A stretch of 40,211 nt of DNA from Pseudomaricurvus sp965662505 (GCF_965662505.1 NZ_CBFIHX010000018.1:1-40211); one strand, 5' to 3'; positions 15,598 through 23,620 are shown, counted from the stretch's first letter. A program made the numbers and translations. Notes: generated by a model from the letters alone, not told the origin.

Positions 15598-16311
15598 ATG
15601 AAAAAGATGATTGTAATGACCGTAGTGTGTGCAGTTTCGTCAATGGGCACATTAGCCCGTGCCGACAGCGCAACTTCACCCTATACTGAATTAAAGCAGG
15701 GAACCGCCTTCACCGCATCCGCAGTAGCGGGTGCGGTATTGGGCGGCCCAGTCGGGATGATTTTGGGAGCGTTGGGCGGCGCCTATGTAGGTGACCAGCT
15801 AAAACAAGCGGATGAGGTAACGGATATGAGTGAATCATTGGCAACAGCCCAGGCAGAAGTAGAGCGGTTGCATCAGCAGCTTGCATACAGTCAGCAGAAA
15901 AGTGAGGACTTACAACAGCTGGCCGTGGAAGCACTGGATCTTAAGGTTCTGTTCCGTACAGGATCGGACACCCTCACCGAGCACGGCCAGCAGCGGGTTA
16001 AAGAGTTGGCAACTTTGTTGAAGAACCACCCCAAATTGCGTGTGCGTCTGGACGGTTATGCCGATCCTCGGGGAACCGACGAGTACAACAACGTGTTGTC
16101 CCACTATCGTGCTGAATCAGTCAAAGAAGCCTTGATTGCAGCCGGAGTTAAGGAACGCCGTATCGAGGCTTACAGTCACGGTTCCAGTAACTCCCGAGCC
16201 AAGCGCGGTGACTTGCAGGCTTACGCCGCTGAGCGCAGAGTCGTCATTGATGTGATGATGGCCGGGGATGCCGAGGGGTTTGTGATGTCAGATGTGGTTC
16301 GGGGTCGATGA
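15598..16311 (+). CDS. OmpA-family peptidoglycan-binding protein with glycine-zipper segment
   Basis: A 237-residue exported protein. The signal peptide (about 1-22) ends LARA before Asp. It is followed by a Gly-rich glycine-zipper membrane-like stretch (AVAGAVLGGPVGMILGALGG, about residues 40-60), a helical coiled-coil segment (about 80-112), and an OmpA C-terminal domain with the diaminopimelate-binding signature GYADPRGTDEYN and LSHYRAESV. Such proteins anchor the envelope to peptidoglycan. The layout resembles the OmpA-like PdsO proteins linked to proteobacterial sortases, but no sortase is nearby, so I do not assign that name. AAGGA at 15584-15588 supports the start. Confidence 0.85.
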   Translation: MKKMIVMTVVCAVSSMGTLARADSATSPYTELKQGTAFTASAVAGAVLGGPVGMILGALGGAYVGDQLKQADEVTDMSESLATAQAEVERLHQQLAYSQQKSEDLQQLAVEALDLKVLFRTGSDTLTEHGQQRVKELATLLKNHPKLRVRLDGYADPRGTDEYNNVLSHYRAESVKEALIAAGVKERRIEAYSHGSSNSRAKRGDLQAYAAERRVVIDVMMAGDAEGFVMSDVVRGR

Positions 16312-16338
16312 TGCGTTAATCCTGCTGTCATATCTTAT

Positions 16339-16364
16339 GAACCCGGCCTCAGAGCCGGGTTTTT
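16339..16364 (+). terminator. Intrinsic terminator after the OmpA-like gene
   Basis: Stem AACCCGGC / GCCGGGTT with loop CTCAGA (16340-16347 with 16354-16361), followed by T residues. It begins 28 bases after the stop codon. Confidence 0.9.
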
Positions 16365-16511
16365 CGTTTTAGCGGTTCTGTTTTATCGGGCCTGTACGTA
16401 TCCGTGAATACTTAGCCTGAATTTCGGGTTTACAGCGCCATTGTCGGCGGTTTGATTTATACTCTCCCCGTTTATCATCTATCCTCAAAACTGACCCCAC
16501 GAGTACGAAAA

Positions 16512-16874
16512 ATGGAACCGCTGTCGGATAACGTCGAAGAAAACCTGGATCGCTTTATTGTCGAGGCAATGGAGACCGGATGTGTTTGGGCTCTGGAAGG
16601 TCCGGAAGGCTTTGCCTTATGCCCCTCGGAAAGCAGTGATGACATCGACGTCATGCCTTTCTGGTCACAGCCCGAGTTCGCGCAGGCGGTCTGTATCGAA
16701 GAGTGGTCTATTTACAAGCCGGTTCCGGTCGCTCTGGAAGAGTTTCTGGATGAGTGGGTTGATGGTATGCACACCGATGTGGTTTTGGTGGGCGTCAACT
16801 GGACTGAAGAGCTGGACGGTATCGAAATGGAGCCTCTGGATCTGGCAGAAGAATTCGACAGTGAAATGGGCTGA
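16512..16874 (+). CDS. DUF2750 family protein
   Basis: A 120-residue acidic, soluble protein of unknown function. The body fits the DUF2750 pattern: a helical start, VWALEGPEGFALCPS, a PFWSQPEFAQAVC segment, EEWSIYKPVPVALEEFLDEW, and a closing part with a conserved Trp and Glu-Pro. No signal peptide or membrane segment is visible. ATG 16512 is preferred over the in-frame upstream start at 16452, because the first 20 residues of the longer form look unlike the family and overlap a promoter-like AT stretch. The ribosome site is weak. It has no evident operon partner. Confidence 0.75.
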   Translation: MEPLSDNVEENLDRFIVEAMETGCVWALEGPEGFALCPSESSDDIDVMPFWSQPEFAQAVCIEEWSIYKPVPVALEEFLDEWVDGMHTDVVLVGVNWTEELDGIEMEPLDLAEEFDSEMG

Positions 16875-17043
16875 TAGCAGATCTGAACAGCATGTTTGAC
16901 GCATCTTTTTCTGCTTGAGGCGCTTCAGGCATCACCGTTTGAATAACAAACACTGATCGTCATCATCAACTTATTTTGATGTACAAGCGTTACGCCGAGT
17001 TGCATATTCCGCTTCACAACAACCCCAAAGTGGAGTGAGGAAA

Positions 17044-17307
17044 GTGTCAAAAACTCGTAGTAGCCATGATGACGAGCTGTTTGAATCCGACGGTGACTTT
17101 GAATGCGAAATTCGTGAAACCCATTACGAAAGACGAGAGAAAAACCGCCGTCAGACAGCCATTCGTCGCAGAATGGAAGACAAGCTGGAGCGACGTCGCA
17201 TGTCTGAGCAGTTGGGCATGTATCTTGACGATCATGACCTCGACGACGGTTGCCCTGATGAATTACTTTACGATCGCCCGTCTTATTCGAGGGAGTTTCG
17301 CGGCTGA
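17044..17307 (+). CDS. Small charged PA3496-like protein
   Basis: An 87-residue protein very rich in Arg, Glu and Asp. The central part (about residues 22-57) is a basic/acidic helix with repeated Arg triplets (EKNRRQTAIRRRMEDKLERR). The length and helix resemble the PA3496 family, annotated in databases as putative envelope integrity proteins; the resemblance is from composition and pattern only. GTG 17044 has GGAG at 17032-17035. An in-frame GTG at 17035 overlaps that site and is less likely. It ends 44 bases from the convergent LysR gene. Confidence 0.6.
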   Translation: MSKTRSSHDDELFESDGDFECEIRETHYERREKNRRQTAIRRRMEDKLERRRMSEQLGMYLDDHDLDDGCPDELLYDRPSYSREFRG

Positions 17308-17351
17308 TCAATCAGGCTGTGTAGGGTTAATCAAACCGAATGGGGCTGATT

Positions 17352-18194
17352 TCACGGTTCAAGTGTTAGCAGCTCCAGAATGCCGGCCAGGTGTTTCGTC
17401 TTTTCGGTCCCGCTGCGAAACACTGCGTAAATGTCTCTCGAAAATGATGGGCTTCCCGCCACTGGAATCAGTTGCTCAGAAGCTTCACTGGTCAATAGCG
17501 CCTGTGGCAGATAGGCCGAACCTTGTTGCTGGCGAATAAACGATTCGGCAATGCTGGCCATATTGGTGTGGAGAGCGGGCGCAGGCAAGTCGGCGAATTT
17601 TTTCGCGTGAAACAGGCTAAAAGCGGTGCCCCAGTCAACGTACACATAGTTTGATTGCAAGGCCTCTTTCGTGGAAGTGCCCTCTTGGGTCGAAACCAGT
17701 TTTAGGGTGAATTTTCCCAGAGGTCGGGCGGTGAAATCCGTCAATTCTACGGGATCAAACAACAAGGCCAGATCAATAATCCCTTCCTGCAACAACTTGA
17801 CCAACTCTTCTGCCGAATGAGCTTCCGCTCTGAGCGCCAGCTCCGGGTGATTTTGTTGGATATTGGCGAGCTTATCTTGCAATAAAAAGCGCCAGAGGCC
17901 GGCCGTGGTGCCGACGCTGAGCTGGTGCTTCTGTTCCTGTTTCAGGGCCACTTCCTGCCGTGCCCGCGACCAGGCTGTCAACATGGTCTCGGCGTGTGGC
18001 AGCAGTCGCTCACCTTCGGGGGTCAGCTGAATGTTGTTGCGGGCTCTGACAAACAGGTTAACCCCCAGAGATTCCTCCAGTTGCTTGATTCGGGCGCTGA
18101 CAGCTGCCTGGGTCAGGTAGAGGTTTTCGGAGGCCTTACCGAAATGTCGGGTCTTGTTCACTTCCAGAAAGGTTTTGAATAACTCAATGTCCAT
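17352..18194 (-). CDS. hdfR: LysR-type regulator, HdfR-like
   Basis: A 280-residue transcription factor. The N-terminal winged HTH (about 1-60) reads MDIELFKTFLEVNKTRHFGK and YLTQAAVSARIKQLE, close to E. coli HdfR throughout that domain and with the same LGVNLFxRxRNNIxLTxxGE follow-on. The C-terminal substrate-binding domain (about 90-280) is more divergent. E. coli HdfR represses flhDC and activates gltBD; no flagellar genes lie in this window, so the targets here are unknown. A small lipoprotein gene ends 40 bases upstream on the same strand. Confidence 0.85.
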   Translation of the reverse strand: MDIELFKTFLEVNKTRHFGKASENLYLTQAAVSARIKQLEESLGVNLFVRARNNIQLTPEGERLLPHAETMLTAWSRARQEVALKQEQKHQLSVGTTAGLWRFLLQDKLANIQQNHPELALRAEAHSAEELVKLLQEGIIDLALLFDPVELTDFTARPLGKFTLKLVSTQEGTSTKEALQSNYVYVDWGTAFSLFHAKKFADLPAPALHTNMASIAESFIRQQQGSAYLPQALLTSEASEQLIPVAGSPSFSRDIYAVFRSGTEKTKHLAGILELLTLEP

Positions 18195-18234
18195 ATCAAT
18201 CCCTATGGGTCGCTCTGAGTGGTGTTAACCGGGG

Positions 18235-18537
18235 TTAGTGAGTGCTGGTTGCTGTCGGTGCAGGAGATGGTCGACTATGGTTAGGGTTGTCGCGTAGCTC
18301 ATTCATGCAGTCGTTGAGGTAGTTCTGTAGTGTGTGTTTTGGAATCTGATCCTCCTCGGCCCACTGCAGACAGGTTTCTTCCGTCTGTTTCGGTGTGTAG
18401 GAAGGCGTTTGCTCATCCTTTGTGCCCTGAGTGCTGCTGCAGCCGGTCGCAGCCAGTGCCAGGCTTGAAATAAGTAACAGACGGCGGAGAGATAGGGCTG
18501 ACAGAGGGAAGACGAACAACATTGGAAGGTATCTCAT
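18235..18537 (-). CDS. Small putative lipoprotein
   Basis: Hypothetical protein of about 100 residues from the ATG at 18537; another ATG at 18522 and a longer open frame to 18657 also exist. The signal peptide has an Arg pair and a hydrophobic core (LLLISSLALAATGC) ending in a lipobox Cys, so export by Sec and lipidation by Lgt/Lsp are expected. The mature part is about 67 residues with two further Cys and a Pro/Ser/Thr-rich tail. A -10 like TACAAT (18598-18603, minus) with a weak TTCCGA 17 bases upstream would place the transcript start near 18591, arguing against the longest form. No family recognised. Confidence 0.6.
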   Translation of the reverse strand: MRYLPMLFVFPLSALSLRRLLLISSLALAATGCSSTQGTKDEQTPSYTPKQTEETCLQWAEEDQIPKHTLQNYLNDCMNELRDNPNHSRPSPAPTATSTH

Positions 18538-18732
18538 CGTTGGGGCGGACCTTTTTCGGTGGCTGTACTTGAGAGACAGAGACGATATATGCCGCCGATT
18601 GTATCCCTGAAGTTCAGACGTCGGAACAGCCGTGGCGAAATTTTTGTTAATTTCCATGGCGTTAGTGGTTTAGCCGGTTTGTAGCCGGACTTTTGCATAA
18701 AACCGCAAGTGTATTCAGAAAGGCTTGTGTTT

Positions 18733-18782
18733 AGAGCGACAGGTATTCAGAGCGACAGGTATTGAGAACGACTATAGTCGTT
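18733..18782. repeat. Tandem 16-mer plus 16-bp perfect palindrome upstream of rimK
   Basis: AGAGCGACAGGTATTC (18733-18748) is directly followed by AGAGCGACAGGTATTG (18749-18764), differing only in the last base. Three bases later is the perfect palindrome AACGACTATAGTCGTT (18767-18782). The cluster is about 125-170 bases before the rimK start, where an operator or promoter would be expected. Confidence 0.75.
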
Positions 18783-18905
18783 ACAGGTAAGGTGATCGGG
18801 GCTTTCGCCAAGTATTTGGTGATCATAGGCCAAAACGGGTTCGGATCACGGCTGATGGCCGTGTCCGTATTGTTGTATTCAGATTGTATCGCAGAGGAGA
18901 AAATA

Positions 18906-19811
18906 ATGAGAGTGGCCATATTATCCAGAAACCCCAATTTGTATTCCACACGTCGTTTAAAGGAGGCGGGTGAGGAGAGAGGCCATGAGGTGGATGTGAT
19001 CGACACGTTACATTGCTATATGGATATTACCCAAAGTCGATCGGCAGTGCGTTACCTCGGTGAAGAGTTACCGTACTATGATGCCGTAATTCCAAGAATT
19101 GGAGCGTCGATCACTTTTTATGGCGCAGCGGTTGTGCGTCAGTTTGAGATGATGGGAACCTTTACCGTCAATGAGTCGGTGGCCATCAGTCGCTCCCGCG
19201 ACAAGTTGCGCTCCTTACAATTACTGTCTCGCAAAGGCGTTGGCTTGCCGCGCACGGGTTTTGCGAACAGGCCAGATAACATTAAGGATTTGATTAAAAA
19301 TGTCGGCGGCGCGCCGCTGGTTATTAAATTGCTGGAAGGCACTCAGGGCATTGGTGTGGTGCTGGCCGATACCAATAAAAACGCAGAAAGTATTATTGAG
19401 GCGTTTATGGGGCTGAAAGCAGATATTTTAGTGCAGGAATTTATTAAGGAAGCCGGTGGGGCAGACATTCGCTGTTTTGTAGTGGGCGGCAAAGTTGTCG
19501 CGGCTATGAAGCGTCAGGGGGCAGAGGGAGAATTTCGCTCTAATTTGCACCGAGGCGGCTCAGCAAAATTGGTTAAATTGTCGAAGGAAGAGAGAGCAAC
19601 TGCAGTCAATGCAGCCAAAGTGATGGGGCTGAATGTGTGTGGTGTTGATATTTTACAAGCGAATGATGGGCCGGTGGTGATGGAGGTGAATTCCTCACCG
19701 GGTCTGGAAGGGATTGAAGCCGCGACCAATAAAGATGTGGCATCGCTGATTTTCAGCTTTATCGAAAAGCAAGCTAAGCCTAATAATACAAGAACGAAAG
19801 GTACAGGTTAA
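18906..19811 (+). CDS. rimK: Ribosomal protein S6--L-glutamate ligase RimK
   Basis: ATP-grasp ligase that adds glutamates to the C-terminus of ribosomal protein S6. The 301 residues from ATG 18906 match E. coli RimK (300) from end to end: MRVAILSRNPNLYSTRRLKE, the AVIPRIGASITFYG segment, ATP-grasp motifs VIKLLEGTQGIGVVLA and DIRCFVVGG, and the Mg-binding end VMEVNSSPGLEGIE. GAGGAG lies just upstream. An in-frame extension to 18762 overlaps the operator-like palindrome and is rejected. It is followed after six bases by a zinc deacylase gene, so the two form an operon. Confidence 0.95.
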   Translation: MRVAILSRNPNLYSTRRLKEAGEERGHEVDVIDTLHCYMDITQSRSAVRYLGEELPYYDAVIPRIGASITFYGAAVVRQFEMMGTFTVNESVAISRSRDKLRSLQLLSRKGVGLPRTGFANRPDNIKDLIKNVGGAPLVIKLLEGTQGIGVVLADTNKNAESIIEAFMGLKADILVQEFIKEAGGADIRCFVVGGKVVAAMKRQGAEGEFRSNLHRGGSAKLVKLSKEERATAVNAAKVMGLNVCGVDILQANDGPVVMEVNSSPGLEGIEAATNKDVASLIFSFIEKQAKPNNTRTKGTG

Positions 19812-19817
19812 ACGTCG

Positions 19818-20861
19818 ATGGAAAAACTGGTTATTGATGGAACGGAAATTAAACCGGGCTCGTGGGTACAAATTGAAATGCCCGTTGCCAAGTTGTACAC
19901 GGATACAGATATCAGCATGCCGATTCAGGTCATGCGAGCCAAAAAAGATGGACCCACGGTGTTTGTGTCAGCGGCGGTGCACGGCGATGAATTGAATGGC
20001 ATTGAGATTATTCGTCGTCTGATCCGCTTAAAAACTCTGAAGCTGACTAGGGGAACATTGATATTGGTCCCGATGGTGAATGTGTATGGCGTTTTAAGTC
20101 AAAGTCGATACATGCCGGATCGTCGGGATTTAAATCGTTCTTTTCCGGGGTCTTTGCACGGTTCGCTAGCGGGTCGTGTTGCCGATAAGTTTCTCCGCGA
20201 AATCGTCAATCATTGTGACTACGGCATTGATCTGCACACGGGAGCCATTCATCGCTCTAACCTGCCCCAGATACGAGCTGATTTGGATGATGAACTGACG
20301 CGTGGACTGGCGGATGTGTTCGGCGTTCCGGTACTGCTCAACTCTAATTTGCGTGACGGCTCTCTGCGTCAATCAGCGCTGGAAGCGGGTGTTCGGATTT
20401 TATTGTATGAGGCTGGTGAGGCTCTGAGGTTTGATGAGCTGTCCATTCGGGCAGGTGTTAAAGGGGTTATGAATGTGCTGGCTCATCTTGGGATGGTTCG
20501 AAAACGTGCTGGCAGCCGTGGCAAGAAAACGCTGCGACCTTTTGAGGCCAACAACAGCTCCTGGGTTCGGGCTACGTGCAGCGGCATTGTGCTGGATATC
20601 AAGCACCTGGGTGATGCGGTGCAGAAAGGAGATGTACTGGCAGAGATTGGCAGCCCGTTTGGAAAGGTGATGGGGACTGTGACGGCAAATCGATCGGGTA
20701 TCATCATCGGTCAGCAGAATATTCCCTTGGTGCAAGAGGGGGATGCCATGTTTCACATTGCGTATTTCTCAGAAGATGATGACAAGATCGCGGAGCGTAT
20801 CGAGTTTATGCAAGATGACCTGTTGCCGGAGGAGGACGGGGCATCTGTTGAAGATGCCTGA
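19818..20861 (+). CDS. Succinylglutamate desuccinylase/aspartoacylase-family zinc hydrolase
   Basis: A 347-residue M14-like metallo-amidohydrolase. Zinc ligands are visible as HGDE (VSAAVHGDELNG, about residue 55-60) and the downstream His of IDLHTGA. DRRDLNRSFPG gives the substrate-binding Arg pair and YEAGE the likely catalytic Glu. The C-terminal part (about 245-345) is a beta-rich barrel-like domain with SGIVLDIKHLGDAVQKGDVLAEIG, as in related proteins. The substrate is not known. The six-base spacing from rimK suggests a role with glutamate chains or another aminoacyl amide; this is inference from position. Confidence 0.85.
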   Translation: MEKLVIDGTEIKPGSWVQIEMPVAKLYTDTDISMPIQVMRAKKDGPTVFVSAAVHGDELNGIEIIRRLIRLKTLKLTRGTLILVPMVNVYGVLSQSRYMPDRRDLNRSFPGSLHGSLAGRVADKFLREIVNHCDYGIDLHTGAIHRSNLPQIRADLDDELTRGLADVFGVPVLLNSNLRDGSLRQSALEAGVRILLYEAGEALRFDELSIRAGVKGVMNVLAHLGMVRKRAGSRGKKTLRPFEANNSSWVRATCSGIVLDIKHLGDAVQKGDVLAEIGSPFGKVMGTVTANRSGIIIGQQNIPLVQEGDAMFHIAYFSEDDDKIAERIEFMQDDLLPEEDGASVEDA

Positions 20862-20900
20862 TTCGCTGTTAGCGGTTGTCCATGCAGGCTGAATGCGGTG

Positions 20901-20939
20901 AGTGGTTTTAGTGACGTTGTAAACAGTTCTAGAACCACT
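20901..20939. other. Inverted repeat across the corA stop codon
   Basis: AGTGGTTTTAG (20901-20911) pairs with CTAGAACCACT (20929-20939), with one G-U and a 17-base loop. It lies in the 67-base gap between two convergent genes and includes the corA stop. No T run is present on either strand, so a terminator function is uncertain. Confidence 0.45.
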
Positions 20940-21903
20940 GCTTCCGTTTGAAAAAAGTGATCAGGCCGGTAGAAATGATGAGCATGGCTGTAATCAGGAC
21001 AAAGTAAGCGTACTTGTACTGCAGTTCAGGAATATATTCAAAGTTCATACCGTAAATGCCGGCCAGAAAGCTCAGGGGTACAAACACAGCGGTAATCACC
21101 GTCAGTACTCGCATGGTGTTATTCAATTGGTGAGAGGTGATGGAAATATAGCTGTCGATAAGGTCGCTGCAAATGTCGTAGTGCATCTGAGTCAAACTGT
21201 GCAGTCTTTCGAAACGATCATCCACATCGTTAATCAAGTGTTCGCTTTCTTCCATCGGGAAGGGCGCTGGCGAGTTTTGATAATCTTTTAACTGCTGGGA
21301 GATGCTTAAATGATAGTTAAAAACTCGTTTAACTTTAATCAGTCGTGACTTGTAGAGTGCCAGCTCGGTGAGCGCATTTTCGCCGAAGCCCTCTTGAATC
21401 TGATCTTCTTTGTTGCTGATGTCGTTTTCAAACTCCAGAACGTGTTCCAGGTATATGCCCGCAGAGGTGTGCAAAATTTTCATGGCAAGAGCCATGGGGG
21501 AGGTTTCGAGAAAGCGCACATCGTTATTCTTGACGACCTTGTTAATGCCCATGGCCTGCTGGGGGTGAACCGTGATCAAACAGCGCTCACTGATGAAAAA
21601 CCCCATGGTTTGATGATCAAAGACAAGATCGTCGACAACCTCACTGATACCGCGGTAGAGAATAAAAATATGGTCATCAAAGAATTCAATCTTTGGGGGG
21701 TGCCGCTTGCGAAAGGTGTCCTGAATGGTCAGTGGGTGACAGTTTAGTTCAGTCAAAATCTCTTCAATGTCGCTGAGGTTGTCGCCGTCGTGGTGGATGT
21801 CGACCCAGATTTTACTGTCCGGGGTGCTGCGCCATTCGTCTATTTGAGTTTCGTTGCCGACGACGATGTCGTTATTTTTCTGAGTAAGGTACGTGCGGAT
21901 CAT
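20929..21903 (-). CDS. corA: CorA-family divalent cation transporter
   Basis: Homopentameric inner-membrane Mg2+/Co2+ (or Zn2+) channel or transporter. 324 residues from ATG 21903; an in-frame TTG at 21936 is less likely. There is a large N-terminal cytoplasmic domain with long helices, then TM1 ending in the signature GMN (AGIYGMNFEYIPEL) and TM2 followed by a basic end KRKQW. The N-terminal domain resembles the CorA/ZntB group rather than being identical to E. coli CorA, so metal preference is not assigned. It is convergent with the rimK operon. Confidence 0.88.
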   Translation of the reverse strand: MIRTYLTQKNNDIVVGNETQIDEWRSTPDSKIWVDIHHDGDNLSDIEEILTELNCHPLTIQDTFRKRHPPKIEFFDDHIFILYRGISEVVDDLVFDHQTMGFFISERCLITVHPQQAMGINKVVKNNDVRFLETSPMALAMKILHTSAGIYLEHVLEFENDISNKEDQIQEGFGENALTELALYKSRLIKVKRVFNYHLSISQQLKDYQNSPAPFPMEESEHLINDVDDRFERLHSLTQMHYDICSDLIDSYISITSHQLNNTMRVLTVITAVFVPLSFLAGIYGMNFEYIPELQYKYAYFVLITAMLIISTGLITFFKRKQWF

Positions 21904-22055
21904 AAAATCACAGCCTTTGATGATTGCCTGAGCCAAATGTTAGGCTCTGATATTTACCGAATAATAGTATACTGACGACATTGAATATAGAGATTGTCAC
22001 CCTGATGTTTGGGTAGGCACCGTGTTTTAGATTAGGTTTAGGCAGGTTCGTGTTT

Positions 22056-22940
22056 ATGTACCCTCTCGATTATATTGATCCGGTTTTTCGACCTCCCAGC
22101 GAGGCTCGCTCGTTAATATTGCAGGTGACCAACGGCTGCTCCTGGAATAAATGCACTTTCTGTGAAATGTACACCCAGACGCAAAAGCGATTTCGACCGA
22201 AACCGGTGGAAGAGTTGGAAGAGCAGTTAAAAAGCCTGCGAGCCGCGGGGTACCCCGTTCGGCGAGTGTTTCTGGCTGATGGCGATGCGATGACGTTATC
22301 AACCCGACGCCTGAAAGAGATCCTGGAGCTTATCCATCGCTATTATCCGGAGGTACAGCGAGTCTCGTCCTATTGCCTTCCGCGCAACCTGAAGAAGAAG
22401 TCGGTAGAGGAATTGACTGAGCTGCGAGAACTGGGCTTAAGCCTGATGTACGTCGGTTGTGAGAGCGGTGACGATGAGGTGTTGCGCCTGGTTGAAAAAG
22501 GCGAGAGCTTCGACTCATCCCTGCAGGCGTTAGATAAGATAAAAGCGGCAGGGATGAAAAGCTCGGTGATGATTTTGAATGGACTCGGTGGAGTTGATCT
22601 GTCAGAACAACACGCGGTTAATTCTGCGCGTCTGATGAATGCAGCTCAACCGGATTATCTCTCAACGCTGGTGGTGTCTTTCCCGACAGGAGATGACCGC
22701 TATCAACAAAACTTTGAGGGTCAATTTGAGCCTCTTAGCCAGACCGGGCTGTTTTCCGAGATGAAGACGCTGCTGAGCACTCTGGAGTTGGAGAAGACGA
22801 TTTTCAGAAGTGATCACGCTTCCAATTATCTGGTCTTGAAGGGGGTCTTGGGAAAAGACAAGCCTGCCATGTTGGAGCAGGTGAATATGGCGCTGGAGGG
22901 GCGAATTACCCTGCGTCAGGAGTGGCAGAGGGGGCTTTAA
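22056..22940 (+). CDS. Radical SAM protein of unknown function
   Basis: A 294-residue Elp3/MiaB-type radical SAM enzyme. The [4Fe-4S] motif is CSWNKCTFC near the N-terminus, preceded by LQVTNGCSW. GDAMTLSTRRLKEIL resembles the GGE-type SAM-binding region, and GCESGDDEVL follows. There is no TRAM, B12 or SPASM domain, so it is a minimal radical SAM core with a short helical end. The substrate cannot be inferred. ATG 22056 is preferred to the in-frame GTG at 22050 because GGCAGG (22041-22046) is nine bases from it. No operon partner. Confidence 0.85.
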   Translation: MYPLDYIDPVFRPPSEARSLILQVTNGCSWNKCTFCEMYTQTQKRFRPKPVEELEEQLKSLRAAGYPVRRVFLADGDAMTLSTRRLKEILELIHRYYPEVQRVSSYCLPRNLKKKSVEELTELRELGLSLMYVGCESGDDEVLRLVEKGESFDSSLQALDKIKAAGMKSSVMILNGLGGVDLSEQHAVNSARLMNAAQPDYLSTLVVSFPTGDDRYQQNFEGQFEPLSQTGLFSEMKTLLSTLELEKTIFRSDHASNYLVLKGVLGKDKPAMLEQVNMALEGRITLRQEWQRGL

Positions 22941-23013
22941 TGTGTTCCCGCTCGAGAGTTACTGCGCGTTTTTGTGTTTAGGCGTAACTCTCTTCTCTTT
23001 GCTGCGCTTATTG

Positions 23014-23346
23014 TCACGCGTAGCTTTGCTCGGGGTGAGCGTCTTCTTCCTGCAGGCCAAACAGGTAGTCGTGCAGAATGTCGACCATTTGCTCACCTAC
23101 GTGTTGGTTGAGCTCGTGGAGACTGGAGAATAGGGGGGTGACAGCGTTGGTCTCGTTGAAAAAGTCATCTGCGGCCAGCGTGTATTGTTTACCCTTTTCA
23201 GGGGAGTTGCTAAGAAGTTCGAGCACATGGAAGCTGAAATCCATAGACAGACGCAGAAGGTGGGGAAACAGGGATTCCTGACGATTCAGGAATTGTACTT
23301 TGCGACTGCCAATAATATCGCTCGGGAGTGTCGGAGATGGTGCCAT
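23014..23346 (-). CDS. Hypothetical protein, 110 residues
   Basis: Not recognised. Residue composition is that of a soluble, mostly helical protein (for example FPHLLRLSMDFSFHVLELL and LHELNQHVGEQMVDILHDYL), without signal peptide or membrane segment. ATG 23346 has GAGGA four to five bases upstream. The coding strand carries a run of five AAY triplets (23378 down to 23364, minus) just before the ribosome site. The competing plus-strand frame at 22942-23133 gives an unlikely Leu/Val-rich peptide. It stands alone between a convergent radical SAM gene and an intergenic region. Confidence 0.6.
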   Translation of the reverse strand: MAPSPTLPSDIIGSRKVQFLNRQESLFPHLLRLSMDFSFHVLELLSNSPEKGKQYTLAADDFFNETNAVTPLFSSLHELNQHVGEQMVDILHDYLFGLQEEDAHPEQSYA

Positions 23347-23505
23347 AAAATCCTCAGCAAACCGTTGTTATTGTTGTTCCATCAGCGGATTAAAACACAA
23401 TAACAGACGACAACAGTGTGATATACCTCTCAAACGGGTGGGATCGTACTTATCGGAGACAGGCGCCTTCGAATTAGCCGTGTTCTCTGGTAGGGGTGTC
23501 CATTT

Positions 23506-23577
23506 TTGACACTTAAAATAGCGAAACAGTATGACGCTGAGATGACGGACGGCATGGAAAGACCAGAGTAGGTCTTT
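23506..23577 (+). promoter_or_regulatory. Promoter-like element with downstream hairpin
   Basis: TTGACA (23506-23511), an 18-base spacer and TATGAC (23530-23535) on the plus strand. The -35 overlaps a small inverted repeat GTGTC/GACAC (23496-23500 with 23508-23512). A perfect 7-bp hairpin AAAGACC/GGTCTTT (23558-23564 with 23571-23577) follows. No plus-strand gene lies downstream; the next gene is on the other strand. Confidence 0.35.
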
Positions 23578-23593
23578 ATTCTCAGTGATTTAA

Positions 23594-23613
23594 TTGGGGC
23601 GTCCTTGCCCCAA
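23594..23613 (-). terminator. Probable terminator of the carbonic anhydrase gene
   Basis: A perfect 7-bp stem TTGGGGC/GCCCCAA (23594-23600 with 23607-23613) lies eight bases beyond the gene's stop. On the minus strand it is followed by TTAAAT, a weak T tract. Confidence 0.5.
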
Positions 23614-23620
23614 GGGCAGG

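Noticed and set aside
22942..23133. Plus-strand frame of 63 codons after the radical SAM gene
   Set aside because: Hydrophobic composition is unlike a designed membrane protein, there is no ribosome site, and it overlaps a better minus-strand gene.
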